From contig JAJEHL010000010.1 of assembly GCA_022823725.1 (NCBI GenBank), positions 1 through 64,000 on the forward strand: DNA of 64,000 nt. The letters are read 5' to 3'. A model generated the notes under the pieces. The model was not told where the DNA came from and searched no databases. It was given only the letters and a program-made list of their open reading frames with translations. Each line of letters starts with the position of its first letter. Positions within the stretch are counted from its first letter, which is position 1. This document shows positions 43,593 through 53,520 of the stretch, piece by piece. This DNA is from Candidatus Latescibacterota bacterium (GTDB lineage Bacteria; Latescibacterota; UBA2968). Position numbers and translations under genes: made by a program.

Positions 43593-44684
43593 TTGGAAAA
43601 CCTAAAAAAAACCCCACTAAACGAAACACACCACAAAACCAATGCCCGAATGGTTCCATTTGGCGGCTGGGAAATGCCGGTTCAATACGAGGGAATAGTC
43701 GCGGAACATCAAGCGGTGCGATCACAAGCCGGACTTTTTGATGTCTCGCACATGGGAGAATTTGAATTTAAAGGCAAGGGAGCCAAAAAACTGGTCCAAT
43801 TTCTAACAGCCAATGACATAGACCGCATCGGCATTGGGCGCGGGCAGTATTCTCTATTTCTCAACAAAAATGGCGGCGCAATTGACGACATCATCGTTTA
43901 CCGCCTCGGCGAGACAACATACCTGATCGTCGTAAACGCCGCAAATGTCGATAAAGACTGGAAACATGTCCAGATGGTCGCAAAATCCTTTGACAATGTT
44001 CAAGTAACCAATCGCAGTGAAGAATTTGCCCTTCTCGCGCTTCAAGGCCCAAAAGCAGAGGCTGTACTCTCCCCTATCGCAAATCGGAATCTCTCTGAAA
44101 TCGGTTTTTTTCGCATTCGCAAAATAGAACTCGCGGGAATACCCGTTCATATTGCCCGCACGGGATATACTGGCGAAGGAAGGAATGGATTTGAAATATT
44201 TACACGAATAGAAGATGCAACGGCAATCTGGAGCGCCCTCATCGCATCACCCGATGTATCACCTGCAGGGTTGGGCGCGCGAGATACACTCCGCATCGAA
44301 GCCTCTCTCCCCCTTTACGGCCAGGAACTCGACGAGGCAACAACACCATTAGAAGCTGGATTGGATAGATTCATCTCACAGAAGAGCGGATTCGCAGGTG
44401 CTGACGCCCTTGAGAAACAGCAGGCGGATGGTCTGACAAAAACACTCGTAATGATCGAAATGATCGACCGAGGTATCCCCCGCCACGGTTACAAAATCCT
44501 GGATCGTTCGGGAAATTCAATTGGCAAAGTCACCAGTGGCACAACCGCGCCCTATCTAAAAAAGAATATCGCAATGGGTTATGTCCCTCCCAATCATTCA
44601 GAAATTGGAACAGAACTCGCCATTGCGATCCGAAACCACGCCCTCAAAGCGCGAATTGTTCCCAGGCCCTTTTTCAAGCGATAA
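43593..44684 (+). CDS. gcvT: aminomethyltransferase (glycine cleavage system T protein)
   Basis: The 363-residue product matches GcvT from end to end: 'MVPFGGWEMPVQYEGIVAEH', 'GLFDVSHMGEFEF', 'IDDIIVYRLGETTYLIVVNA', 'ARTGYTGEGRNGFEIF', 'LGARDTLRIEASLPLYGQEL' and 'VTSGTTAPYLKKNIAMGYV'. It transfers the methylene group of glycine to tetrahydrofolate. The start is TTG at 43593 with GAGAGGT upstream; no in-frame ATG lies nearer than residue 20. The gcvH and gcvP genes are not adjacent, and a terminator follows, so it is a single-gene unit. Confidence 0.95.
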   Translation: MENLKKTPLNETHHKTNARMVPFGGWEMPVQYEGIVAEHQAVRSQAGLFDVSHMGEFEFKGKGAKKLVQFLTANDIDRIGIGRGQYSLFLNKNGGAIDDIIVYRLGETTYLIVVNAANVDKDWKHVQMVAKSFDNVQVTNRSEEFALLALQGPKAEAVLSPIANRNLSEIGFFRIRKIELAGIPVHIARTGYTGEGRNGFEIFTRIEDATAIWSALIASPDVSPAGLGARDTLRIEASLPLYGQELDEATTPLEAGLDRFISQKSGFAGADALEKQQADGLTKTLVMIEMIDRGIPRHGYKILDRSGNSIGKVTSGTTAPYLKKNIAMGYVPPNHSEIGTELAIAIRNHALKARIVPRPFFKR

Positions 44685-44703
44685 CTATCTATAAAATAAT
44701 AAA

Positions 44704-44740
44704 TAAAAAAAGAGACAGGTGAAAACCCGTCTCTTTTTTT
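44704..44740. terminator. bidirectional terminator between gcvT and leuS
   Basis: AGAGAC-A-GG and CC-C-GTCTCT arms with a short loop are flanked by AAAAAAA and TTTTTTT. It has a U-tract in both directions and serves convergent gcvT and leuS. Confidence 0.9.
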
Positions 44741-44760
44741 GTACATCCGCTGTGTAAGGG

Positions 44761-47199
44761 TTACACCACAATATTGACCAGCCGATTGGGAATGACGATT
44801 ATCTTTTTGGGATTTTGATCCTGGACATGCGCTCGCACATTCGGCTGTTCCAGAGCCAAACTTTCAATCTCCTCCTGCCCAGCATCAACCTCCACTTCCA
44901 TTCGCGCACGAACTTTGCCATTGACCTGAACTGGCATCTCAATTGTTGCGGGCCGAGCGAGATCTTCGTCCCATTCGGGCCAATTCTGTTGATGAACGCT
45001 GTACTCTCCCCCAATGTGCGACCAAAGCTCTTCGGAGAGATGTGGCGTTATCGGTGCCAGAAGCAAGATAAGCGCCCGAATAGCTTCTTTCCACGCATCT
45101 GTATGCACGACAGGCGTATTTTGGGCCGCCAATAAACCATTGCTAAACGTCATGAGCGCGGCCAATGCTGTATTAAATCCGAAGGTCTCAAAATCTTCAG
45201 ACACCTTGCGGATGGTCTGATGTGTTAAGCGCCGCAGATCATCCTGGGCCTCTTGCGTAGCATCGCCCTTTGCTGGCGCACCATTTTCAACTACTATACG
45301 CCACACGCGGTTCAAAAATCTCGGAATACCTTCCACACTCGATGAATTCCAGGGACCACCCTGTTCCCACCGACTCAGAAACATCAAATAAGCCCGAATG
45401 CAATCTGTTCCATACTGTGCAATCAGATCGTCAGGATTGACAACATTGCCTTGAGACTTGCTCATTTTTTCTTGATCTTCACCCAAAATAACGCCCTGAT
45501 TAAACAAGCGAGTCATCGGCTCATCATCACTGACAAGGTCCATATCGCGCATGGCTTTGGTGAAAAATCGCGTGTAAAGCAGATGCATAGTCGCGTGTTC
45601 TATACCCCCTGTATATTGATCGACGGGCAACCAGTATTCACCCTCATGAGGTTCAAAAGGTCCCGCATCATAATGTGGGCTTAAATAGCGATATTGATAC
45701 CAGGAAGAACACATAAAGGTATCCATAGTATCTGTCTCTCGCTGGGCTGGTGCGCCGCATTTGGGACAGGTCGTGTTTAGAAAACCCTCGTGATATTTTA
45801 GAGGTGATTCACCTGTCGGCAAAAATTCTGCATCATCGGGCAGCATTATGGGTAGATCACGCACTGGCACGGGAACAATGCCGCATGTATCACAGTAAAT
45901 AATCGGTATGGGACACCCCCAATAACGCTGGCGGGAAATCAGCCAATCGTGAAGACGGTAATTGACTTTTCGCTCGCCAATGCCCTGTGATTCCAGGTCA
46001 TCGGCCACTGCGTCTTTTCCATCTTGCGAGAACAAACCATCAAATTGTCCCGAGTTTACCATGCATCCCTCACCAGTATATGGCTGGGTAAGTTCTTTAC
46101 CGTCCCAATCATTTGAAGCAATCACAACGGGAATGGGCAACCCATACTTTCTTGCAAAATCAAAATCGCGTTCATCGTGTGCAGGCACAGCCATAATGGC
46201 TCCAGTGCCATATTGAAGCAACACATAGTCGGCGATGTAAATGGGCACATCGGCATTGTTCATGGGATTAATCGCATAAGCACCAGTGAAAATGCCATCC
46301 TGTTCTTTATCTGCAGAAAGTCGCTCGATTTCCGATTGCCGTTCGGCTTTGACACAATATGCTTTAACAGCTTCCCGTTGCTCGGGCGATGTTATCTCAT
46401 CAACCAATGGATGTTCGGGTGCTAAAACCGCAAATGACATGCCAAAAATGGTATCTGGACGCGTCGTGAACGCGCGAAACGAAGCATCTGAATTTTTGAC
46501 GCGCATTTCAAATTCAACGCCCTCACTCCTTCCAATCCAATTTTCCTGCATGGCCTGTACGCGGTCGGGCCACTCAATTTCTGAAAAATCGAGTAATTCT
46601 TCAGCATATCTGGTAATCCGAAACAACCATTGATCCAGGTCTTTTTTAATCACAGGTGTGTTACACCGCTCACAGTGCCTGTCCTCCCCCCAAACCTGCT
46701 CTCTGGCCAGAGTGGTATTGCACTGTGGACACCAATCAACAGGTGCTTTCTCTCGATAAGCCATACCATTGGCATAAAATTTGAGGAATAACCACTGCGT
46801 CCATCTATAATATTCGGGCAAACAAGTGATCGCTTCGCGCGTCCAGTCAAACATTGCACCCATTGTTTTTAGTTGTCCGCGCATGCGTTCCACATTGTCC
46901 AGCGTCCATTTGGCCGGGTGAATACCCCGTTGGATTGCAGCGTTTTCAGCGGGCAATCCAAAAGCATCAAAACCGATGGGAAACAGTACATTATGTCCCT
47001 TCATCCGCATATATCGCGCCCGAACATCAGAGGGAACAATCGCATACCAGTGACCAATGTGGAGATCACCCGAAGTATAAGGCAACATAGTCAAAGCATA
47101 GTGCTTGGGGCGACTGGGATCGATTTGACTGCGGTACAGATCAGTATCTTCCCAGCGTTGACGCCATTTTTTTTCAATTTCAGCAAACTCGTAAGCCAT
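44761..47199 (-). CDS. leuS: leucyl-tRNA synthetase
   Basis: This 812-residue class I synthetase shows 'LPYTSGDLHIGHWYAIVPSD' (HIGH at 47-50), an editing domain (CP1 region with 'TTRPDTIFGMSFAVLAPEHP'), a Cys-rich zinc-ribbon segment ('CPQCNTTLAREQVWGEDRHC') and KMSKS at 578-582. The ATG at 47199 follows TAGGAG; the frame is open about 60 codons further upstream into asnS, but that extension is not LeuRS-like. It charges tRNA-Leu. asnS lies 13 nt upstream, so the two synthetases probably form one transcription unit. Confidence 0.96.
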   Translation of the reverse strand: MAYEFAEIEKKWRQRWEDTDLYRSQIDPSRPKHYALTMLPYTSGDLHIGHWYAIVPSDVRARYMRMKGHNVLFPIGFDAFGLPAENAAIQRGIHPAKWTLDNVERMRGQLKTMGAMFDWTREAITCLPEYYRWTQWLFLKFYANGMAYREKAPVDWCPQCNTTLAREQVWGEDRHCERCNTPVIKKDLDQWLFRITRYAEELLDFSEIEWPDRVQAMQENWIGRSEGVEFEMRVKNSDASFRAFTTRPDTIFGMSFAVLAPEHPLVDEITSPEQREAVKAYCVKAERQSEIERLSADKEQDGIFTGAYAINPMNNADVPIYIADYVLLQYGTGAIMAVPAHDERDFDFARKYGLPIPVVIASNDWDGKELTQPYTGEGCMVNSGQFDGLFSQDGKDAVADDLESQGIGERKVNYRLHDWLISRQRYWGCPIPIIYCDTCGIVPVPVRDLPIMLPDDAEFLPTGESPLKYHEGFLNTTCPKCGAPAQRETDTMDTFMCSSWYQYRYLSPHYDAGPFEPHEGEYWLPVDQYTGGIEHATMHLLYTRFFTKAMRDMDLVSDDEPMTRLFNQGVILGEDQEKMSKSQGNVVNPDDLIAQYGTDCIRAYLMFLSRWEQGGPWNSSSVEGIPRFLNRVWRIVVENGAPAKGDATQEAQDDLRRLTHQTIRKVSEDFETFGFNTALAALMTFSNGLLAAQNTPVVHTDAWKEAIRALILLLAPITPHLSEELWSHIGGEYSVHQQNWPEWDEDLARPATIEMPVQVNGKVRARMEVEVDAGQEEIESLALEQPNVRAHVQDQNPKKIIVIPNRLVNIVV

Positions 47200-47212
47200 T
47201 GAAATACAACTC

Positions 47213-48508
47213 CTAAGGATATAATCTTTGCAAAAGTCGGGGAAATGGAATCGTCTCGCGGACATGGGACAACCCGCATATCCACGCGACTGTACGCTCA
47301 ATACCCAATCCGAAACCGGAATGTGGCACCGATCCATAGTCCCTGAGGTCCAGGTACCACTGGAACGGCGCCTCGTCAAGACCGTGTTCGGCGAGCTTCC
47401 GCCTTAAGATCTCCTGATCGTCCTCGCGCTGTCCTCCACCGACAATTTCGCCGTATCCTTCGGGAGCCAACACGTCCATACACAATGCCAGTTGGGAATC
47501 TTCCGGATCCCCCTTCATATAAAAAGCTTTGCAATCTGCCGGATACCGATGCACGATCACGGGACGATCGTGTGCATTGGCCAGCACAGTTTCCTCTTCA
47601 GCACCAAAATCCTCTCCCCATGTGTGATTGTGACCCGCTTCTTTTAGCAACTCGTGTGCATCTGAATAAGATATCCTGGGAAATGGTTTTTGCACCCGTT
47701 GTAGGGGCGCAAGGTCGCGTTGTAAGGCCACAAGTTCAGACCGACAGGTTTCTATCACGCGCTGAACAACACAACAGATAAAGTCTTCAGCCAGATCCAT
47801 ATTACCCGACAGGTCCATATAGGCCACCTCTGGCTCGACCATCCAAAATTCGGTCAAATGGCGCCGCGTCTTGGATTTCTCAGCTCGAAAGGTCGGCCCA
47901 AAACAGTACACTTTGCCAAATGCCATAGCTGCTGCTTCCATATATAGTTGACCACTCTGTGTCAAATATGCTGTCTCGTCGAAATAATCGGTTTCAAAAA
48001 GCGTGCTGGTACCTTCGCAGGACGACGGTGTAAAAATGGGCGCGTCAACAAGTGTGAAGCCATTGTTGTCGTAATAATCGCGACAGGCTTTGACAATCTC
48101 GGCACGTACGCTTAAAATGGCGTGTTGACGCGATGAGCGCAGCCACAAATGGCGATGATCCATCAGAAATGCCGTTCCGTGTTCTTTGGGCGTAATCGGA
48201 TAATCCTCTGCACAATGCACAATTTCGATATCGCTGACGCCTATTTCAAACCCTATAGGTGAACGCGCATCGGACCGAACCACACCCGTCACGCGAAGAG
48301 ACGACTCTTGCCCCAGATCTGAAGCCCTTTCAAAGACGTCTGGCGATACATCGCCCTGAAACACCACGCACTGAATCGTACCAGATCCATCTCTGACCTG
48401 AAGAAAGTGCAATTTTCCACTTGATCGTTTGTTGTACAGCCATCCCTCGATCACAACTTCTTTATTTTCCCACGCACTTACGTCGTTTATCCTGATGATA
48501 TCTGGCAT
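47213..48508 (-). CDS. asnS: asparaginyl-tRNA synthetase
   Basis: This 431-residue class IIb synthetase has an N-terminal OB-fold anticodon-binding domain ('[20 protein letters not shown]', '[18 protein letters not shown]'), motif 2 '[19 protein letters not shown]' and motif 3 '[18 protein letters not shown]'. The '[17 protein letters not shown]' and '[14 protein letters not shown]' segments are AsnRS-type and point away from AspRS. It has AGGGAAAG upstream and is followed by leuS. Confidence 0.95.
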   Translation of the reverse strand: MPDIIRINDVSAWENKEVVIEGWLYNKRSSGKLHFLQVRDGSGTIQCVVFQGDVSPDVFERASDLGQESSLRVTGVVRSDARSPIGFEIGVSDIEIVHCAEDYPITPKEHGTAFLMDHRHLWLRSSRQHAILSVRAEIVKACRDYYDNNGFTLVDAPIFTPSSCEGTSTLFETDYFDETAYLTQSGQLYMEAAAMAFGKVYCFGPTFRAEKSKTRRHLTEFWMVEPEVAYMDLSGNMDLAEDFICCVVQRVIETCRSELVALQRDLAPLQRVQKPFPRISYSDAHELLKEAGHNHTWGEDFGAEEETVLANAHDRPVIVHRYPADCKAFYMKGDPEDSQLALCMDVLAPEGYGEIVGGGQREDDQEILRRKLAEHGLDEAPFQWYLDLRDYGSVPHSGFGLGIERTVAWICGLSHVRETIPFPRLLQRLYP

Positions 48509-48601
48509 ATATCTTTCCCTGAGAGTAAAAAAACGAAAGACGACCGGGTATCACCTGCTTGCCCACCGATCGCCTTGTGTTTTTTCGTGTGTATGCAAAT
48601 C

Positions 48602-50719
48602 TCACGATCTTCGGGGGGGGTGCTGCCTACCCTGCTGATTCGAATCACCATTGGGTTTGTCGATAAGAACTTTGCGACTCAGTCGAATTTTGCCCTGGTC
48701 ATCAATAGCGATCACTTTGACCTGAACTTTTTCGCCTTCACTGAGCACATCGTTCACTTTACGCACCCGATGATGTTCAAGCTCGGAAATATGGCAAAGC
48801 CCATCCTTGCCGGGCAAAATCTCGACAAACGCGCCAAAGTCCGTGATTCGGCGCACTGTGCCATCATAGATTCGTCCAACTTCTGGCTCTTCGACGAGAG
48901 CTTCAACCATACCCATTGCGGTTTCACCGGCTTGCGCGTCTAAAGAGGTGACCGTAACCAACCCATCATCCTCGACTGAAACCGTTGCGCCTGTCTCTTC
49001 AATGCTGCGAATGGTCTTCCCGCCCGGGCCAATAACCGCGCCGATCTTTGCTGGATCAATGCGGATGGACAAAATGCGCGGTGCGTATTCCGACAAGCTC
49101 GTTCTCGGCGCGGAAATAGCTTCTTCCATGAGACCGAGAATATGGTTTAATGCATCTCGGGCGCGAGCAAATGCCGTATTGAGAATTTCAAAACTTATAC
49201 CACCGATCTTAATATCCATCTGAATCGCAGTAAGACCCGATCGCGTCCCCGCTATTTTGAGGTCCATATCGCCCAAATGGTCTTCTTCACCTAAAATATC
49301 TGTGAGAACCGCCCACTGATCTCCTTCCATGACCAGCCCTACGCCAGCACCGGCAACATGGCTCTTAATAGGCACGCCTGCATCCATCAAAGCGAGAGAA
49401 CCGCCACACACCGTGGCCATTGAAGACGAACTGTTGGATTCTAAAATCTCGGAAACCAGCCGGATCGTGTATGGGAAATGCTCTTCACCGGGTACAACTG
49501 GCTCGAGGGCCTTTTCAGCCAAAGCTCCGTGACCAATTTCTCGGCGACCAGGTGCTGCAATCCGACCCGTTTCACCAACACTGTAGTTGGGAAAGTTGTA
49601 ATCGAGCATAAAGCTCTTGAACGATTTACCTTCAAGATCGTCAACCATTCGGGTGTCCATCTTGCTTCCGAGCGTCGCAATGCACAAAGCCTGCGTCTGC
49701 CCGCGTGTAAAAATGGCGGACCCGTGTGCGCGCGGCAATACACTCACATCGATGTCTATGGGCCGCACCTCTTTGAGATCGCGTCCATCAATGCGCTGAT
49801 TTTCCGAGAGGATCATCGCGCGCATATCCTTTTTGATCAATCGATCGATTTCACCGCCAATTTCACCTGCGTCAAAGTCTTCTGCGAGTGCTTCTCGCAC
49901 CTCGGCGCGGATTGCAGACAACGACTCTGAACGCGCCATCTTATCCGGCATGCGATTGGCTGCGTGAATCTGCTCTGAAGCGCGTTCGGCAACGGCAGTG
50001 GCAAGGGCCTCATTTTCTTCAGGCTCGTCGTAAGACCGCTTCGCTTTCCCGACACGGGCAATCAGATCATCCTGTAATTCAATCAGTTGTACAATGCCCT
50101 GGTGGGCAACGCGCAGTGCTTCTACAACATCACCGTCGGCTACTTCGTGAAAATCACCTTCAACTGAAATAATGGACTCGCGATTACCCGATACCATCAG
50201 GTGGACATCGCTTTCTTCGAGTTGGGAAAGTGTGGGATTGACCACAAATTCTCCATCGATTCGTCCAACGCACACAGCGCCAATGGGGCCGTCAAACGGA
50301 ATATCAGAAATACACAGTGCAGCCGAAGCACCTGTCATTGAGAGTACTGCAGGATCGTTCTCACCATCGAAAGACAACACAGTGACATAAACCTGCGTTT
50401 CAAAATCATAAGCCTCTGGAAATAGGGGCCTGATTTGATGATCAATTAAACGCGCATGCAATTTTTCAGTTGTTGAAGGTGCGCCTTCCCGCTTAAAAAA
50501 GTTGCCGGGAATGCGTCCCCCAGCATACATCTTTTCGCGATAATCGACTTGAAGCGGAAAAAAATCAAAATCCGAAGGTTTATTATCGGAAACGGCAGCC
50601 ACCAACACAATGGTTTCACCGTACTGCATCCACACAGCCCCATGTGACTGTTTGGCCACCCGACCCGTTTCTATGGTCAGCGGACGACCGGCATATTCAA
50701 GCTCTACTTTTGCTGTCAT
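48602..50719 (-). CDS. pnp: polyribonucleotide nucleotidyltransferase (PNPase)
   Basis: The 705-residue product has two RNase PH domains ('[20 protein letters not shown]'; '[20 protein letters not shown]'), an alpha-helical linker, a KH domain ('[20 protein letters not shown]') and a C-terminal S1 domain ('[20 protein letters not shown]'). PNPase degrades RNA by phosphorolysis in the degradosome. The ATG at 50719 follows GAGGAG. It is downstream of rpsO as in most bacteria, with a hairpin in the leader that may mediate regulation. Confidence 0.97.
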   Translation of the reverse strand: MTAKVELEYAGRPLTIETGRVAKQSHGAVWMQYGETIVLVAAVSDNKPSDFDFFPLQVDYREKMYAGGRIPGNFFKREGAPSTTEKLHARLIDHQIRPLFPEAYDFETQVYVTVLSFDGENDPAVLSMTGASAALCISDIPFDGPIGAVCVGRIDGEFVVNPTLSQLEESDVHLMVSGNRESIISVEGDFHEVADGDVVEALRVAHQGIVQLIELQDDLIARVGKAKRSYDEPEENEALATAVAERASEQIHAANRMPDKMARSESLSAIRAEVREALAEDFDAGEIGGEIDRLIKKDMRAMILSENQRIDGRDLKEVRPIDIDVSVLPRAHGSAIFTRGQTQALCIATLGSKMDTRMVDDLEGKSFKSFMLDYNFPNYSVGETGRIAAPGRREIGHGALAEKALEPVVPGEEHFPYTIRLVSEILESNSSSSMATVCGGSLALMDAGVPIKSHVAGAGVGLVMEGDQWAVLTDILGEEDHLGDMDLKIAGTRSGLTAIQMDIKIGGISFEILNTAFARARDALNHILGLMEEAISAPRTSLSEYAPRILSIRIDPAKIGAVIGPGGKTIRSIEETGATVSVEDDGLVTVTSLDAQAGETAMGMVEALVEEPEVGRIYDGTVRRITDFGAFVEILPGKDGLCHISELEHHRVRKVNDVLSEGEKVQVKVIAIDDQGKIRLSRKVLIDKPNGDSNQQGRQHPPRRS

Positions 50720-50752
50720 TCTATCTCCTCTATTTACCTTAAAACACATCTA

Positions 50753-50798
50753 TTCCAGCGCTCTGACAAAAGGCCAGAGATACGACCAACTGCTGGAA
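50753..50798 (-). promoter_or_regulatory. two-tier hairpin in the rpsO-pnp intergenic leader
   Basis: The outer stem TTCCAGC/GCTGGAA (50753-50759 with 50792-50798) encloses an inner stem CTCTG/CAGAG (50761-50765 with 50775-50779). It sits 11 nt after the rpsO stop and 34 nt before the pnp start. In E. coli a hairpin at the same place is cut by RNase III and mediates PNPase autocontrol; a similar role here is inference. Confidence 0.5.
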
Positions 50799-50809
50799 AA
50801 ATGAAAAAC

Positions 50810-51079
50810 TCAACCGCGAATATCCAGTGCCGCAATCAAGCTACGATAACCTTCTAAATCCACGCGCCGCAAATATCGCAACAGACGGCGACGACGCCCT
50901 ACCAGTTTGAGCAGTCCCCGACGCGAGTGATGATCCTTCTTGTGGGTTTGAAAATGTTCGACCAGTTGTACAATACGCTCTGTAAGTTGCGCAATCTGGA
51001 CTTGTGGCGATCCTGTATCGCCTTCTTTGCGCCCGTATTGTGTGATCAACTCGGCCTTCTTTTCTTTTGTTAACGCCAA
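50810..51079 (-). CDS. rpsO: 30S ribosomal protein S15
   Basis: The 89-residue product is a typical S15: '[20 protein letters not shown]', '[20 protein letters not shown]', '[20 protein letters not shown]' and '[17 protein letters not shown]'. S15 is a primary binder of the central domain of 16S rRNA. Its 5' end overlaps the 3' end of ribF by 10 nt. Confidence 0.97.
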   Translation of the reverse strand: MALTKEKKAELITQYGRKEGDTGSPQVQIAQLTERIVQLVEHFQTHKKDHHSRRGLLKLVGRRRRLLRYLRRVDLEGYRSLIAALDIRG

Positions 51080-52023
51080 AATTTACCTCCATAGGTATGG
51101 TGCTGCGAAAGCATATCTTCCGCGGTCTGTATATCTGTTTGAATCTGTTCGACTAACGCTTCTTTGCTGCCAAATTCACGCTCGCCGCGAATGCGGTGCC
51201 AAATCTCAAGGGGTAAAACTTTTCCATAGAGATTTTGTGAAAAATTGAGCAAATGTACTTCACAACGCGCTGACTGCCCCCCAAATGTTGGGCGTTCGCC
51301 ATAATTGACAACAGCGATGTAGGGCCGGTCCAGCCTGGCAATACCAGCATAAACACCCGGTGTTGGCAAGAGTTTTCCCGGCGTTTCAAACAAGAGATTA
51401 GCAGTGGGAAAACCAAGTGCCCTGCCCCGTTTCTCTCCCTCTACTACACGCCCCCACAAGGGATAAGGATGCCCCATAAGCTGAATAACCGCATCCATGT
51501 CTCCGCCTAAAAGTGCGTTGCGGATACGAGTACTGCTCACAGGTTTTTCGGCAATGCATACAGCCGGTGGTGAAAAAACAGAGAAACCAAACTGTTTCCC
51601 CAATCTTTTCATCGTCTCAAACCCACCCTGACGCCCCCTTCCAAAACCGTGATCATAACCTATGATCACAGACCTGGCACTGAGTCTATCAATTAGGAAG
51701 CATTTGACAAATACTTCGGGAGGCATCCGCCGGAGTGCTTCATCAAATTCAACAACAGCCAGAATATCTACCCCCAACGAGGCGAGACAATGCTTTTTTT
51801 CCTCAAGCGATGTCAACACCCCAGGGGCATCGGCACCGTCGATAAACTGGCGAGGATGCGGGTCAAAAGTGACGACGACAGATGTGCCCCTACACGTCTG
51901 TGCCATATCAATCATGGCCTCAATGACAGAGACATGCCCGATGTGAATGCCGTCAAATGTTCCAACCGTGACCACCGGGTGAGCAAGCGCGACCGGTTCT
52001 TCAAGCGTTATGATGCGCATCAT
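51070..52023 (-). CDS. ribF: bifunctional riboflavin kinase / FAD synthetase
   Basis: The 317-residue product has an N-terminal FAD synthetase (nucleotidyl transferase '[10 protein letters not shown]', 21-30; '[14 protein letters not shown]'; '[14 protein letters not shown]') and a C-terminal riboflavin kinase ('[15 protein letters not shown]', '[16 protein letters not shown]'). It makes FMN and FAD. The start region has TTG-ATG-ATG in tandem at 52026-52018; the ATG at 52023 overlaps the truB stop. It belongs to the translation cluster, where ribF-rpsO order is common. Confidence 0.94.
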   Translation of the reverse strand: MMRIITLEEPVALAHPVVTVGTFDGIHIGHVSVIEAMIDMAQTCRGTSVVVTFDPHPRQFIDGADAPGVLTSLEEKKHCLASLGVDILAVVEFDEALRRMPPEVFVKCFLIDRLSARSVIIGYDHGFGRGRQGGFETMKRLGKQFGFSVFSPPAVCIAEKPVSSTRIRNALLGGDMDAVIQLMGHPYPLWGRVVEGEKRGRALGFPTANLLFETPGKLLPTPGVYAGIARLDRPYIAVVNYGERPTFGGQSARCEVHLLNFSQNLYGKVLPLEIWHRIRGEREFGSKEALVEQIQTDIQTAEDMLSQHHTYGGKFWR

Positions 52024-52892
52024 CAATTATGGATCACGCGAATAGGCTTCAAGACGCCCTCGACGATATGACCGAGACCGAGCAAAATACCCCGGGAATT
52101 TTGCACTGTTACAATATCCTGGACATCTAATGAAATACCGGTCACGGAATTGCCATTTGAAAAACGCCCCTGCTGCGCCTCTGTCAAACACACCGATGAC
52201 AGATTAAAAACAGCGTGGGGATTGAGCAACACATCAGCAATGCATTCTGCGCGCTCGAGTTCATAAACCGAAACACATTGCCCCAATTCAACACACCCTA
52301 CCGCAGTTCTGCGAAGCGTTGAGAGATGGGCACCACACCCGAGCCGTTTGCCGATATCGTCAGCAAGTGACCGAATATAAGTACCCTTAGAACAATGTAC
52401 GTTCAGGTGCAAAAGCGGTGGTGCATATACCACAATATCGAGCTTATGTATGCATACATTACGCGCTGGGCGATCAATTTCAATGCCTCTTCGGGCGAGT
52501 TCATAAAGCCTGCGCCCTCCCATACGTATGGCCGAATGCATAGGTGGAACTTGTGCAATCGCTCCTCTGAATTCGGCAACGGCGGCATCGACTTGTGCAA
52601 AATCGGTTGGTATATCTCCCGACCTGCTGGTAACCACACCATCGGCGTCGAGAGAATCGGTTGTTATTCCCAAACGCACAACCGCGCGATATTGTTTGTC
52701 ACTGTCCGTAATATAGGAACTCAGACGTGTATAAGCCCCCAAACAAAGTAGCAAAATGCCCGTAGCCATAGGATCAAGGGTGCCTGTATGCCCTACTTTT
52801 TTTATCCCAAAGTGCTTACGCACCCAACTGACGACATCTTGAGAAGTCCAGCCAGCGGGTTTGTCTATACCCAGAAAGCCGTTTATTGGCAT
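52023..52892 (-). CDS. truB: tRNA pseudouridine(55) synthase TruB
   Basis: The 289-residue product opens with 'INGFLGIDKPAGWTSQDVV', contains the catalytic Asp40 in 'HTGTLDPMATG', and has 'SKGTYIRSLADDIGKRLGC' with a PUA-like C-terminus. It converts U55 to pseudouridine in the T-loop of tRNAs. A GTG at 52895 directly follows the rbfA stop; the ATG one codon later is used here, and both share the AGGTG context. Its stop overlaps the ribF start. Confidence 0.95.
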   Translation of the reverse strand: MPINGFLGIDKPAGWTSQDVVSWVRKHFGIKKVGHTGTLDPMATGILLLCLGAYTRLSSYITDSDKQYRAVVRLGITTDSLDADGVVTSRSGDIPTDFAQVDAAVAEFRGAIAQVPPMHSAIRMGGRRLYELARRGIEIDRPARNVCIHKLDIVVYAPPLLHLNVHCSKGTYIRSLADDIGKRLGCGAHLSTLRRTAVGCVELGQCVSVYELERAECIADVLLNPHAVFNLSSVCLTEAQQGRFSNGNSVTGISLDVQDIVTVQNSRGILLGLGHIVEGVLKPIRVIHN

Positions 52893-52895
52893 CAC

Positions 52896-53237
52896 CTATG
52901 TGTTGAGACTACTGAGCAATTGCTCGATATGCGACCCCTGAGTGATGGAATCATCCCAAGCAAAGACCAACTCAGGCACATGCCGCAATTGAACGCGCTG
53001 AGCGAGCGCACGGCGAAAAAAAGACATTGCCCCCATCAGGCGTTTGAGCACCTGCATTTGCGCCCCAGAGTCACTCATCGCACTGACGTAAACCCTGGCC
53101 GTGCGCAGGTCACGAGACATCTTGACAGCCGTAATCGTGACTTCGGCAAGACCGGGATCACGGGTTTCTGTATGCAAAATTTCACTCAGGGCAACCTGAA
53201 TGGCTTTTCCCACACTTTCCGGCCGATAAGATGGCAT
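52896..53237 (-). CDS. rbfA: ribosome-binding factor A
   Basis: The 113-residue KH-fold protein includes 'SVGKAIQVALSEILHTETRD', 'ITAVKMSRDLRTARVYVSAM' and 'LRHVPELVFAWDDSITQGSH'. RbfA assists late 16S rRNA processing and 30S assembly, especially in the cold. It lies between DUF503 (1-nt gap) and truB in the usual cluster order. Confidence 0.95.
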   Translation of the reverse strand: MPSYRPESVGKAIQVALSEILHTETRDPGLAEVTITAVKMSRDLRTARVYVSAMSDSGAQMQVLKRLMGAMSFFRRALAQRVQLRHVPELVFAWDDSITQGSHIEQLLSSLNT

Positions 53238-53238
53238 G

Positions 53239-53520
53239 TCAGAGCAACTCCAGCGAATAGTCCATCAAAATAAGGCGATCTTCGCGCTCGATTAAATCAA
53301 CCACCTTTGACAACACCTGATTGGCATACCGCGAGTCGTTGGCAACTATTGCGATACCCAACTGTGCCCTTTGCCAGCGATCATTGTCACCCAGTTCAGA
53401 AACAGAGACATTGAATTTGTTGCGTGCGCGCGTCGTGATGCTCTTGAGCACGCTGCGTTTCTGTTTCAACGAGGCACATTCGGGTAAATACAGATCGATA
53501 TTACAAAAACCAATGGTCAT
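53239..53520 (-). CDS. DUF503 (YlxP-like) family protein
   Basis: The 93-residue product matches DUF503: 'IGFCNIDLYLPECASLKQKR', 'VLKSITTRARNKFNVSVSEL' and 'RWQRAQLGIAIVANDSRYAN'. These proteins are encoded between infB and rbfA in many bacteria and are thought to help ribosome maturation. The start overlaps the infB stop by one nucleotide (TAATG), so it is translationally coupled. Confidence 0.92.
   Translation of the reverse strand: MTIGFCNIDLYLPECASLKQKRSVLKSITTRARNKFNVSVSELGDNDRWQRAQLGIAIVANDSRYANQVLSKVVDLIEREDRLILMDYSLELL

Noticed and set aside
48509-48601. Weak hairpin and T-run between pnp and asnS
   Set aside because: The stem has several mismatches and bulges; it may be the pnp terminator but the evidence is too thin to list.
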